From Chara braunii (Eukaryota > Streptophyta > Charophyceae > Charales > Characeae): a stretch of DNA of 64,000 nt. The stretch is from assembly GCA_003427395.1 (NCBI GenBank), contig BFEA01000121.1, positions 1 through 64,000 of the forward strand, given 5' to 3'. Made by a program: the position numbers and the translations under genes. The notes under the pieces were generated by a model, which was given only the letters and a program-made list of their open reading frames with translations, was not told the DNA's origin and did no database searches. Numbering within the stretch: the stretch's first letter is position 1; every line of letters begins with the position of its first letter. Shown piece after piece: positions 53,590-64,000 of the stretch.

Positions 53590-55608
53590 ACACTTCAACA
53601 GTTCAATCTTCCTACGGTCACTGTTGGAAGAGGCCGAGGTGTGACCATTAGCCAGAACTTGGGGTCAAGGTCATCATTGCGCTTGTCTGGGATCCATCCA
53701 GGGATGGGTGGATCATTGGCTTCTGCTCAGGCAGGAGCAGTGGGAAGAGGAGCAGCAGCAGGTGATGGAGGGTTTGTTGGGGAAAGGCAATCATTGGATG
53801 ACCTTTCAATCGGGGAAGGAACATCTCGAATGCTTCCTGACGTCAATTCATCTTGCAACGGGACTACCTCTGGAGGGGTGCCCGATAGTCCAGACCACTA
53901 TGATCCGGATCAGCCACTTTGGACTGAGGCCCGCTCCTGTTTGAGTGAAAGGGGCAGTGCTGGAGTCAACCTTTGCAGTCCAGATTCGAGCCGCTGGGTT
54001 GTGGGACTTACCAAGGGTGTTCGAGGTGGTTCTCGTCATTTGCCATTGCCATTGGGTGGTGGCGTTGGTAGTGTCAGTATTGCCAAGGATGTTGGTGGAG
54101 TGAGCAGGAGCAGCTGGAGGGTGACAGGCATGGGTGGCCGACATGTATTACAAACGAAAAGTGGCAATGGTTGGGGCTGTGATTCTGGACACCTGGACTC
54201 GGAGGTGCTCTCAGGGGTCCAAGGAAGGCTGGAGGGAGGGGGCATGAGAGAAAGTGGAATGGGAAGGGGAGTGAAGAGAGGCAGGCATGACCTTGATGGA
54301 GTGGAAGAGGGCTGTGTTCTGCACAGACCTGGCACCTGGAACAGGCCATGGAGCAGTTGTAGTGGTGGGAGCAGAGACAACAGAGATGGGGCTGCACCGG
54401 CTGTGGCTGATCTGCACCTGATGTCTGCGACTGATCCAAATCCTTACCTTTCTGGCCGAGGACGGGGATCTTTAGTGAGAAGTTTCGATGGGGGCCGGCT
54501 GGAGCAGCAACAGCAGCGGGGATCGGCTGGCAAAGCTGAGGAGATGGGAAACTTTGGTCCAAGGCATAGTGAGGAAATGGGGGAGTTTGCCAACAATTGG
54601 ATGGCTAGAAGTGGGCAAGGATATGTGCCAGGGACGAGCAGAGTGTGCCATGCCAAGAAACATGCTGAGAAACAAGCCACAAAGACGCTTGGGTTGTTCA
54701 ACATTCCACAGGAATTGAATACTCTGGAAACGATTCTGAATCATTTCAGGAAGTTTGGTAAAGTGGTTGATGTGCGCTGTCAGCACGATGGCAGCAGAGC
54801 TTTTCTGCAATTTGCAAGAACTGAGGATGCAAAGACCGCGCTGCATGCCCCCGAAGCCGTGATGGGTAATAGATTCATAAAGCTCACCTGGGCAAAGCGA
54901 GATTCGATTCCCACTGCAGATAAAAGGGCAAACACTTTTGCACCTGAATTGAATTATGGTCAGGGCACAAGAGCCTCACCATCAGCTCCACCTTTGTCTA
55001 TCCAGAAAGAGAGAACAGAGAAGAAGGCAGAAACATCCAGCGAGCCTGGCGCAGCTGCTGGCGGCTGCTGCGGTGCCCCATCAGCACATTCCATGCCATC
55101 CACTATGGCAGCCCTATCTTTGTCGACAGGGGGACGTGTTGGTGCAGTATTGAACCTTCAAAAGCAGGATGGCGCCACGGTTTTTGGCGGTTCAGCTTGG
55201 ACTTTGGCGACTGGGTCAGCAAGTGGAAGTGCAGGAGCATCCAGCGGCTGCGATGGTGCCCCGTCAGCACATTCCATGCCATCCACAGTGAGACGTGTTG
55301 GTGCAATATTGAACCTTCATAAGCAGGACGGCGCCACGGTTTTTGGCGGTTCAGCTTGGACTTCGGCGACTGGGTCAGCAAGTGGAAGTGCAGGCGCGTT
55401 GCCAACTATGATGCCGGTGAACGCCAGTGGGGACAAGAGCTTCCCTTCGGATCAGCAAAAACAGAAAGGGAATCTGGAACTACTCATGGACATACAAAAG
55501 AAGCAAGAGGTTTTGCTGAGGATGCAGATCCAGCAGAGGAAGTTAATAGTTGAGAGGCTTGCCAAGAGAGCACAGGTGTGCCCATATGGCTGCCCATTCA
55601 CATGATGG
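53590..55608 (+). CDS. RRM protein, plant RBM26/27-like (long 3' exon of a host gene)
   Basis: Likely nuclear RNA-binding protein, related by pattern to plant CCCH/RRM proteins of the RBM26/27 type. The frame is open upstream to 53542, but the residues before 53590 do not look conserved and an acceptor (TGTGCAG) precedes TLQQFNLPTVTVGRGRG. Then come SPDHYDPDQPLW (a typical motif of the group) and a long Gly/Ser/Arg-rich region. The RRM lies at about 54683-54900 (LGLFNIPQELNTLETIL, FGKVVDVRC, RAFLQFARTEDAKTAL, GNRFIKLTWAK). A tandem duplication follows (55072-55400), then a C-terminal helix (ELLMDIQKKQEVLLRMQIQQ). TGA ends the frame near 55605, but a donor (CAG|GTGTGC, 55576) may splice onwards. 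The CCCH finger expected in upstream exons is not in this window. Confidence 0.75.
55072..55400 (+). repeat. In-frame tandem duplication inside the RRM gene
   Basis: GAPSAHSMPST ... VGAVLNLQKQDGATVFGGSA ... ATGSASGSAGA occurs twice, offset 183 bp (61 codons). The second copy lacks about ten residues (MAALSLSTGG). Both copies keep the frame. Confidence 0.85.
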
Positions 55609-56409
55609 TTTTGTTTTCTTTTGTGATTAACATCGACAACTCTGGGAAAATGGTATGGTGATCGGTGTTGAATAGCGGACTGTTGGCCCATTGCCCTCTG
55701 ACTGGGAAGCACATTCCAGTAGGTACCTATGCATTCTCCAGGCCGTTCTACCCTCATTTTCCAATATGATTGCATGCCATTTGTTGCTGCCGTTGTCATC
55801 CTCATCCTCATCGGTTTTTGCACACCGTCATCATCGTCATTGTTCAACGCTGCAATTGTGTTATCATCCTTTCTGACCCCTGATTGACAAATCAGTTCTT
55901 TTAACTTTTCCATTCTTCTCCTTGCCCGGCTTCTGCTTCTTCCTCATTCCTGTTTCTTCTTACTGATTCCTCTACTTTCCTCCTGTCTTCTTCTTCTTCT
56001 TCTTCTTCTTCTGATGATGATGATGATGATGATGATATTTTCTTCCTCTTTGTGTTCTCCTTGCTCTTCTTCTCCATCTTCTTCTACGACTACTACTAGT
56101 CTTACAGCCAGGACTACTACAGCTGCTGTTTGTACTACCAACTACTTCGTCTTTCCTTCCTCGCCTTTTCTTTGTCTCCATTTTCCTTTTCTTCTTTTTT
56201 CTTTATCTTCGTCATTTGGTGGGGGTCATCACCTGCTGGGAACTGGGCCAAGCGTCTCTGAGAAGAATATTGTGAAACGTACTCAGCGCTCCCCCACGTT
56301 ACGACCCGGGTGACCCCTGTCAGCATTGATTGTTTCCCCTGGGAGGTATTGGCTGACAGTTAAGCCCACACTCACCTGCAGCCCCCTTCCTCTATCCAAG
56401 CTACATTTT
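55609..56409. other. Downstream region of the RRM gene with CTT and GAT microsatellites
   Basis: 3' UTR, further intron or intergenic DNA. (CTT)n at about 55987-56011 passes into (GAT)n at 56012-56036. No gene recognised. Confidence 0.5.
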
Positions 56410-57586
56410 TGTTACGATCCTGGCCAATTTCGAAGTACAGATTCACGAGAAGGCACAGTGCCGACCAACTGCAAAAAGAAAGGAATGAACTCGAGAGGGG
56501 AGAGAGGGAAAGAAGAAGAAGAAGAAGAAGATGTCGACCAGCAAAGGCCAATATTAACTCCATTACTCTCGCCAACCAATCTCCTCCTTTTCTCCTCCCC
56601 TCTTTATTTAAACAATAAACAATAATAATAGTCATGAATGGCCGAACCAGAATCAATGTCCAAATCCCTCTTCTACTGCAGGCTTCCACTCAGGCCGCCA
56701 TGCCTACCTCTGCCTCGAAGCTTCTTGATGTAGCTCTAACCCAACGAGGCATTCCAGATGCAGCGCCCACCAAGGTGATGAAGATGGCGTCCACCATAGC
56801 CAGGTAAGTACTTTTGGCGCTCCCCCTTCGTAGTCCTCTTCTTCCTGCTCTCCAGCTCGAGCTCCTCCACCATAGCTGAGGTGGAGAGCTGGGCGCTCTT
56901 CCTCTTCCGCAGCGCTGGAGTCAGCAGCGCTCCAACCAGCGCTTCAGCAGCGTGACTCCAAACTTGCACGCAGCAAATGAGGAGGAGCACTTCAGTCCTC
57001 CTGGAGATATAGCGGCCAACTTGCCTCTTGGCGGTGACTTCCAGGCCGTGCGGCATCCAAGTGACTGGTACCTTCTCCCTTTCGGAGGGAAACATCATTG
57101 CAGACTCTGATATTCCCCGTACAGGCCCAAGACTCGGGGTACTTGGACTGGTACCCGTTTAGACCTAGCCTACGACTACTGGGCCTCTAAAAATGACAAG
57201 TATTGTCTTCTTCTGCTCGGCCTCGAGTGCCCGGAACACCTACCACTACTTGATGTGGTACCGGCTGCTACTTGAGTGTTTTCCCGCTGCTCTATGTGTC
57301 AGGGGCCTATTCCCGCCACTTGAGTGTTTTTCCTGCCGCAACCCTCAATGTCACAGCCACATGTAAGTGCCGGCCCTAGGGGTCTCCCAAGCAAGCACCC
57401 TTGCGGGTCACACACACACCTAATCCGTGAAGCACTCAGACAGGCACGCAGACCAGCAAGCACTCAGACACACACGCAGACTTAGAAAACTTAGCAGAAA
57501 GCGGGAATGTCAGCAAGGCATTCATTCTAGCAGCAAAACTCAGAAATCAGTTGTGTTCCTAGTCCATGTTTGGACAGGTCCTTGCA
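56410..57586 (-). repeat. Element F 3' LTR
   Basis: 1177 bp, on the minus strand TGCAAGGACC...CGTAACA. Similar to the D LTRs in inverse orientation but clearly more diverged and shorter. A polypurine tract CTTGAGGGGGAGGCAG lies at 57587-57602 on the minus strand. Confidence 0.85.
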
Positions 57587-57641
57587 CTGCCTCCCCCTCA
57601 AGAGTGAGGTCCCTTCGAGCGAGTTACTCAATCTGAGTCCT

Positions 57642-58935
57642 TTACAAACACATCATGACCAAACATAGAGAAGAGGTTCCCTGAATACTCGGTAGCAGTG
57701 AGTTTTTCATAGATTTTGGAACAGCATCGGAAACTATATGTCGTTGGTATGCTCTAACAACATGAGGTGCGCTGCACAGCAGTTCCTTCTCAGAGATCCA
57801 GTAGAGATCATCCAACGGGTGATACATGAAGTTAACATGGCACTGTTTGTTACATCCCTCACCAATATGCTGTACAATTTTATTTATCTCGTGACCGCCA
57901 TGGATTGCACGAGGGATCATATTCGCACGGTATTTCAAGGATTTAGATACGTAAACAGTTTAAACGCGTGAAAGACCAGGTACGTGCAAAATTGAAGAGG
58001 CCCGACAATCACATATGACGGGGTAAGCCCATCATTGCCAACCTCATCCAGGACCTCCCACGGACCGTCATAGAGAGGGAGAAGTCTGCGTGACACGCCT
58101 TGCATCATGGATCATGGCACTGTCGCTTAGTCATCGCTGCAATGGCAACTTCGAGTAAGCGATCGGACTTGGCACAGAAGCCAGGCCTGCAAGGTTTTAG
58201 GCCAGCCGACGGTTCAGAAAATGAGTAGGAGAGCGGATTACGAATCTTCCATCCGTAATGCAGCCTGTTTGGCGTCATGTCAGTGGAAGAATGAATGGAG
58301 TTGGTGTACAGCCCCTTGACCGAATACAGCTCTTCATCCCATGTTTCCTGATCCGGAATGATTAAGGCACGAAGAAGTTGTATCGCAGTCTGGTTGACCT
58401 CCTCAGCCAAACCGTTGGCTTCAAGATGTCGACCAGATGTCATCTTTAGTTTCAGACCAAGGAGTTCGGACGTGAAGTCCTTCCAATCAGCACTTATGAA
58501 GCGCAGGTCTCGATCACTTTGAGTTTTCGGGGTCTCGGACTGCAGAATATCACCAGGTCAGTTGGGGCGTGGGGTGGCAGTGGGATCAGATTTAGGAATT
58601 GGAAAAACGGCCCACAACCACCATCACTTGCGAATACCCATTCTTACTAAACTTGCCCATGTCCATGAAGTAAATCGAGACGGACTCTCCGGGACCGTCG
58701 GAAATGGGAAGCAGTTTAATTGCATCTATGCTTTGATCTGTTGACAGGTTTGACATTTGGCCACACACTTCTTAGCAGATCCCTTCATACTAGGCCAATC
58801 AAACTGTTGTAGCAGATTTCCGACATCTTTGCAAAACCAAAGTGTCCATTTCGGTCACGAGTCAAGCTCAAGACGTGTGTGTGGAGAGGTTCAAGGTTAG
58901 GTACAAACAATCGGTCATTGTTTTGTAACATCGGA
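57642..58935 (-). pseudogene. Element F integrase remnant
   Basis: Minus-strand pieces: NGHFGFAKM near 58835 (zinc-finger region), MTSGRHLEANGLAEEVNQTA (Glu motif; 58105-58443), SIHSSTDMTPNRLHYGWKIR and, at 57642-57938, a chromodomain-like end (IVQHIGEGCNKQCHVNFMYH ... SEKELLCSAPHVVRAY). Frames are broken several times. Confidence 0.85.
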
Positions 58936-60785
58936 AAACCAGACCCTCACACTTGTTGTCGAGCGCATCGGTCCCGCAAGGGGACCCTCCTGGCCGTGTC
59001 ACGCAGGATTTTGCTAGACTTTTATCACAATGGACCTTTCACTGCTCCGACTGAGTGCGCCAGCCGCACCTCTCGCGAACCCCTACGACAGGATAGGGGC
59101 CACGCGAGGCACAACTCACCTCTGCCCAAGGGGCTGACACCACCCTTGGACAGGCGTATCCCCACTGAGCTACCGAACCTTGTGCGAAAGCTACTCCAGT
59201 GCAATCGTTGAGGTGGCCCAGTCGAGGGCGTTTCTCGTACGTTGTTGCATAGGGGGTATGCGCGATCGAACGCGTTAATCGGACTCGCGCACGAACCGAC
59301 GGTCAGGGGGCTGATGTCCCAAGCGCGGCTCAGTGTCGGTCAACTAGGACGGTCCATCTAACCACGCGACACACCTCGCCAAAATGAACCCAAGTTTCAC
59401 ACATAAATCGCGCCTAATCCCTTTTTCGTTTTTGACCGATAATCTTTTGATAATAAAAAAATAGTGAGTGTTGCGCGCGAGACTCCGTATAAATATCACG
59501 ACGACATAGCCCTTGTCATATCGGTTGGCCATGCATGAACACGCGAGCAATCGCGATGATGGCGTACTATGTAGTACCTATAACCAAATGGTCCATAATG
59601 TAATTGAGGGTTGCCTTCGACACTCAAGTGTCGGCTGAACAATTGCGAGTGCGATTGCGAGAACACCCTGCTCAGGTGAGTGGTAGGCGGGTTTCACCTT
59701 TGACCAGGGGAACGGGGCTCCGTCATCGGAGCCTGGGAAACAAGTCAAGGGTTTTGACTTTGACAACCGCCACGGACGTTAACGTCCAACTATAAAAATT
59801 TTAAGAAGTAAAAGGTAAAAAGGGATCTTCCTTTTCTCTCAATACAGATCTACTTGATCATTACACACCGTTACGGTGAACCACGCAGATACATAAAGCA
59901 TAAATAACGGGGTTATAGAGCACGAGGCGGTCACACTCACCATCAACACTGGAACTCCCTTCAAAATATACACATGATCGGAAGCAAAGTCAATTTGGAC
60001 TTCAACTCACAAAACATACATGCAATCACAGCAAGGATTGAACATCGGCAAACCACGCACTAGGCAGGGTCAACTTCAACCACCCCCTGCACTCATACCC
60101 CTTGCCTTATCCACGCAAGCCCCAACCTTTGTCCAACCTTTCACGAGAAAACACTCGGTCCTTTTTAAATGGCCATTTTATCAGAGTACGGGTAAAACAG
60201 AAGCTAAGTCCTTAGGGTGAGTGGCGAGAATGGATTCAAGTTGAGCCAGGAACCAACAAATCGGCAACCTACCTGCTATGAAAAGATAACAGAAGATGAT
60301 CCTTCCAGGATTGAGCTGAAACTAGTCTGATCTTGAATCGAAATGATCGAGAGGGACGTGTAACACAACAAATACCAATTCCTAAAAACTAAAACTTTTA
60401 AGTGTATGGAGAGCAAACCCCACTATCACATCTCACTAGATTTTTCTCCCAAGAGTAGGTCTAAATTTACCTCTAAATGGGTGTTAGAGGAAATAAGGAA
60501 AATTTTGGCAGCATCTCCCCTATTCAGGGTGGATTGCCAAAATCTTTCCTATCAAAATATAATCCAACTCCTCAAAACTAAAAAAAATTGACAGCACTTC
60601 CCTTAGAGAAAGTGCCTTTTTAGAATTTATACTTAACTGAGTATGAAATCTGTAAACGATCTTTGACTTTAAAGAGTCAAATTTTGTCCAATTCTCTGAT
60701 TTGGTAAAAAATAGGGCAGCATCTCCTTTAGCGAGGTAGGCTTCTCAGATTTATAGTAAGTCGGATATAAATTCAAAGATAAAAG
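58936..60785. other. No gene recognised
   Basis: Moderate GC to about 59340, then AT-richer. TATAAATA on the minus-to-plus palindromic stretch at about 59489 and TATAAAAA at about 59791 are possible promoter elements without a linked gene. Between 60490 and 60740 'ggcagcatctcc' or 'gacagcacttcc' occurs three times in similar contexts. No tRNA or rRNA is seen. Confidence 0.4.
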
Positions 60786-60929
60786 TTGAACTCTGCTAAG
60801 CATGGTTGTCAACCGGACGTCCAGATCGGGATCCAGACGGTCCGGTTGGGGGGGTCCAATTGGGCCCCATTTCGAGAAAACTCGAAAAATAATTTTAGGG
60901 GTCCCAAGGTGATTTTCTGGTGCCTGTGG

Positions 60930-61227
60930 ACCCCCGCAAAATGTTGGCGCAGTTTTTTGTCGATCGTGGGTCAGACCGGACCAGCCCTGAAGGGTGTGTA
61001 TCGCAGTTTTGGCTTGGGTGAGCTTCAACAAGCCAAGGGGAGGTTGTTGTTCGAGCCTGACAGGGGGAAGAGGCCATTTCAAATTTGTGCGTGCGGTCGT
61101 TCGCCCTACTGCTGAAGCGGCCCCCTCCTCCCACGCCATCACCATCTTCAGCTTGTCGCCCAGGAGAGCGTCGTCGAGAAGCCAAAGCGATCTGTGCCAT
61201 CAGTTGCTGAAGACCTGCCATCGAGGT

Positions 61228-61295
<68 letters not shown>

Positions 61296-61655
61296 CAGGT
61301 TCGCCTCTCTCCCTGATTTGGCTCACAGGGGGACGGGGGAAGGCGACAGTGTGGACCCCCGAAAAATGTTGGCGCAGTTTTTTGTCGATTGTGGGTCTAA
61401 CCGGACCAGCCCTGAAGGGTGTGTATCGCAGTTTTGGCTTGGGTGAGCTTCAGCAAGCCAAGGGGAGGTTGTTGTTTGAGCCCGACAGGGGGAAGAGGCC
61501 ATTTCAAATTTGTGCGTGCGGTCGTTCGCCCTACTGCTGAAGCGGCCCCCTCCTGCCACGCCATCACCATCTTCAGCTTGTCGCCCAGGAGAGCGTCATC
61601 GAGAAGCCAGAGCGATCTGTGCCATCAGTTGCTGAAGACCTGCCATCGAGGTCAA

Positions 61656-61695
<40 letters not shown>

Positions 61696-61716
61696 GCTCT
61701 CTCTCATGAAGTAGCT

Positions 61717-61762
<46 letters not shown>

Positions 61763-62122
61763 CAGGTTCACCTCTCTCCCTGATTTGGCTCACAGGGGAC
61801 GGGGGAAGGCGACAGTGTGGACCCCCGAAAAATGTTGGCGCAGTTTTTTGTCGATTGTGGGTCTAACCGGAGCAGCCCTGAAGGGTGTGTATCGCAGTTT
61901 TGGCTTGGGTGAGCTTCAGCAAGCCAAGGGGAGGTTGTTGTTTGAGCCCGACAGGGGGAAGACGCCATTTCAAATTTGTGTGTGCGGCCGTTCGCCCTAT
62001 TGCTGAAGCGCCCCCCCCCCCCGCACGCGATCGCCATCTTCAGCTTGTCGCCCAGGAGAGCGTCGTCGAGAAGCCTGAGCGATCTGTGCCATCAGTTGCT
62101 GAAGACCTGCCATCGAGGTCAG

Positions 62123-62186
<64 letters not shown>

Positions 62187-62240
62187 GAAATAGCTTCTTC
62201 TCTCTCTCTCACTCTCTCTCTCTCTCTAGGTTCGCCTCTC
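60930..62240. repeat. Three tandem units of 425-466 bp with (TC)n tracts
   Basis: Units share 'ggcgcagttttttgtcgat' (60946, 61371, 61837), then 'agccctgaagggtgtgtatc', 'ttcgccctactgctgaagcg' and 'gaagacctgccatcgaggtc' followed by a long (TC)n run (61211-61291, 61657-61758, 62122-62225). Each ends 'ctgatttggctcacaggg'. The shared frame (WRSFLSIVG, GVYRSFGLGELQQAKGRLLF) is kept in all three because they are recent copies; I see no known domain. Confidence 0.9.
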
Positions 62241-63110
62241 TCCTTGATTTGGCTCACAGGGGGACGGGGGAAGGCGACAGGGAAGGAGACAGGGAGGGCG
62301 ACGGGGAGGTCGGCAATGGGGGACGGGGAGGACGACAGGGAGGGCGACAGCCCACAGGGGTGGGGGCGACGGGGAGAACGATGGGGAGGACGACGGGGAG
62401 GACGACGCGGTAGGGGGATAGGGGTGTGGGGCGACGAGGAGGACGACGGGAGAGGCCGACAGATAGGGCGACAAGGAGGGCAATGGGGAGGCCGGCAATG
62501 GGGGACAGGGAGGTCGACAATGGGCGATGAGGAGGACGACTGGGTAGGGCGACAGGGGTGTGGGGGGACGGGGAGGACGACAATGGGCGACGAGGAGGAC
62601 GACAGGGAGGGCGACAGGGTAGGGTGTGGAGCGACGGGGAGGACAATGGAGGAGGGCGACAAGGACGACGACAGGGAGTGCGACGGGGAGGTCGGCGATG
62701 GGCGACGGGGAGGATGACAGGGAGGGTGACAGGTTAGGGCGATAGGGGTGAGGGGCGAAGAGGAGGACAACGAGGGAGGGCGACAGGGAGGGTGACGGGG
62801 AGGACGACAGGGTAGGGCGACTCGGAGGATGAAGCGGGAGGGCAATGAGGAGGGCGACAAGGAGGGCGACAGGGAGGCCAGCAATTGGGGACGGGGAGGT
62901 CGGCAATGGGCGACGGGGAGGACGACGGGGTAGGGCGACAGGGGTGTGGGGCGACGAGGAGGATGATGGGGGAGGGCGATGAGGGCGACAGGGAGGACGA
63001 TGGGGACGATGACCGGGTAGGGCGACAGGGGTGTGGAGCGACGGGGAGGACGACGGGGGAGGGTGAGGGGAAAACGACGACGAACGGTCACGGGGTGGTG
63101 GGAGACGACA
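62241..63110. repeat. GC-rich minisatellite
   Basis: Irregular 9-33-bp modules built from 'ggggaggacgac', 'agggagggcgac' and 'ggtcggcaatgggcgac'. The long minus-strand frame through it is a Pro/Arg/Ser run. Confidence 0.85.
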
Positions 63111-63330
63111 GCCACGGGTCTCTCTCCTCACTTCTCTGTGTCTCTCTGTCTCGGTCTGTCCCACTCTCTCATCACTTTGTCTCTCTCTCTCTCTCCCACT
63201 CTCTCTTTTGTAACTTTTGCGGCTCCCTCTCCCTCTCTCGTCAGTTCTACCTCCCTCTCTCTCTCTCGTCACTTTTATCTCCCTCTCTCTCGTCACTTCT
63301 ATCTCCCTCTCTCTCTCAGTACTTGCGATT
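63111..63330. repeat. TC-rich degenerate repeats
   Basis: Modules of 'ctccctctctctc' and 'tcgtcacttctat' recur several times. Non-coding. Confidence 0.75.
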
Positions 63331-63429
63331 TTTTGGGAACTGAATGGTGGAGGCACCTCGTTTTTTCTTTTCTTTGTTGTTATTCAAGTTCAAGCATAGC
63401 TCTTCAATAGTTGTAATCAATAGATTCAT

Positions 63430-63646
63430 TACCAATCAAGCAATCAATCAATCAGTCAACCTTCATCGATTGATTGATTGGTTGATTGGTTGAATGATGG
63501 ATTGGTGGTGGGGGTCGGACTTTCCAATTGCTTTCCTTTCCAGGCACATGTCTCATTCAATCAACCAATCATTCGATCGATCGATCAATCGATGGATCAA
63601 CCTACAACATATCAATCAACCTATCTATCCATCTATCCATCTATCC

Positions 63647-63693
<47 letters not shown>

Positions 63694-63719
63694 TCAATCA
63701 ATCAATCATTCAATCGATG

Positions 63720-63759
<40 letters not shown>

Positions 63760-63855
63760 CGATTTTGATCGATCCATCCATCCATCCATCCATCAGTCCG
63801 ACGATTGATCAATCGATCAATCGGTTGATTGATTGATTGATGGATCGATAGGTTG
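63430..63855. repeat. (CAAT)n/(GATT)n tetranucleotide array with inverted halves
   Basis: CAAT-type units on the left (63440-63460, 63645-63715) face GATT-type units on the right (63720-63760, 63825-63845), with CCAT units between (63770-63795). The two halves are complementary, so a long hairpin could form. Confidence 0.9.
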
Positions 63856-63877
63856 ACAGCTAGGGGTCTCTCTCCTC

Positions 63878-63879
<2 letters not shown>

Positions 63880-63945
<66 letters not shown>
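63880..63945. repeat. (TC)n microsatellite
   Basis: About 32 TC units, preceded by 'tctctctcctcacttctc' as at 63118, so part of the same repeat family. Confidence 0.95.
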
Positions 63946-63947
<2 letters not shown>

Positions 63948-64000
63948 AAACTTTTGTCGCTCCCTCTCACCATCTCGTTTGTTCTATCTCCATCTCTCTC

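Larger units (their letters stand above)
56410..58935 (-). mobile_element. Element F: inverted, 5'-truncated D-family retrotransposon
   Basis: Minus-strand 3' LTR, polypurine tract and integrase remnant with the same order and sequence style as element D. It breaks off within the integrase zinc-finger region near 58935. No second LTR is found in the window. Confidence 0.85.

Noticed and set aside
58936-59560. A tRNA or rRNA fragment in the moderately GC-rich unassigned stretch.
   Set aside because: No cloverleaf, A/B box pair or rRNA signature was found on either strand by eye.
62183-63115. A 310-codon minus-strand open frame rich in Pro, Arg and Ser (and a 376-codon one overlapping it).
   Set aside because: It is created by the GC-rich minisatellite. 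Several frames on both strands are open for the same reason, and there is no domain or start context.

Overview
The window is eukaryotic nuclear DNA from a large, repeat-rich genome. The elements belong to the Ty3/gypsy group. Two carry a chromodomain, and three have primer-binding sites of the plant type (TGGTATCxGAGC-like) or the TTGGCGxCGTTGCCGGGGA-like type. The single host gene resembles plant members of the RBM26/27-like RRM family. I infer a streptophyte, possibly a charophyte alga such as Chara, but the species is not proven by the sequence.

Layout. 1-4370: microsatellites, a degenerate tandem-repeat field (about 1780-3500) and unassigned DNA. 4371-53258: one nested retrotransposon complex. 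Element A (minus strand; LTRs 4371-4820 and 52793-53258) is bracketed by a 5-bp target duplication, AGGGA, at 4366-4370 and 53259-53263. Element B (plus; 11164-20103, duplication AATA) and element D (plus; 20660-51554, duplication ATTA) each landed in the 5' part of A. Element E (plus; 22922-44255, duplication ACGT) landed in the untranslated leader of D. Taking the insertions out leaves A at about 8.9 kb and D at about 9.6 kb. 53259-55.6 kb: a host gene with one RRM, seen as one long exon. 56410-about 58935: a 5'-truncated, inverted D-family copy (F). 58.9-60.8 kb: unassigned. 60.8-64.0 kb: 425-466-bp tandem units with (TC)n tracts, a GC-rich minisatellite and a tetranucleotide array.

Element E is the most unusual object. 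It is about 21.3 kb long with LTRs of 3.9-4.0 kb. Between its primer-binding site and gag lie about 5 kb holding at least nine small reading frames (28447-33499). They appear to be diverged copies of one another and are packed head to tail with stop/start overlaps (ATGA, TGATG) or gaps of a few bases. I do not recognise this family. Downstream follow recognisable gag, protease, RT, RNase H and integrase.

Most element genes are decayed. Frameshifts are frequent, and several nonsense changes fit C-to-T (G-to-A) transitions. The window also holds a definite assembly artefact: an Illumina Nextera mate-pair junction adapter at 10387-10424, inside a spurious 188-bp insertion. There is also a 318-bp N gap (51948-52265) and single Ns at matching places in the two LTRs of E.
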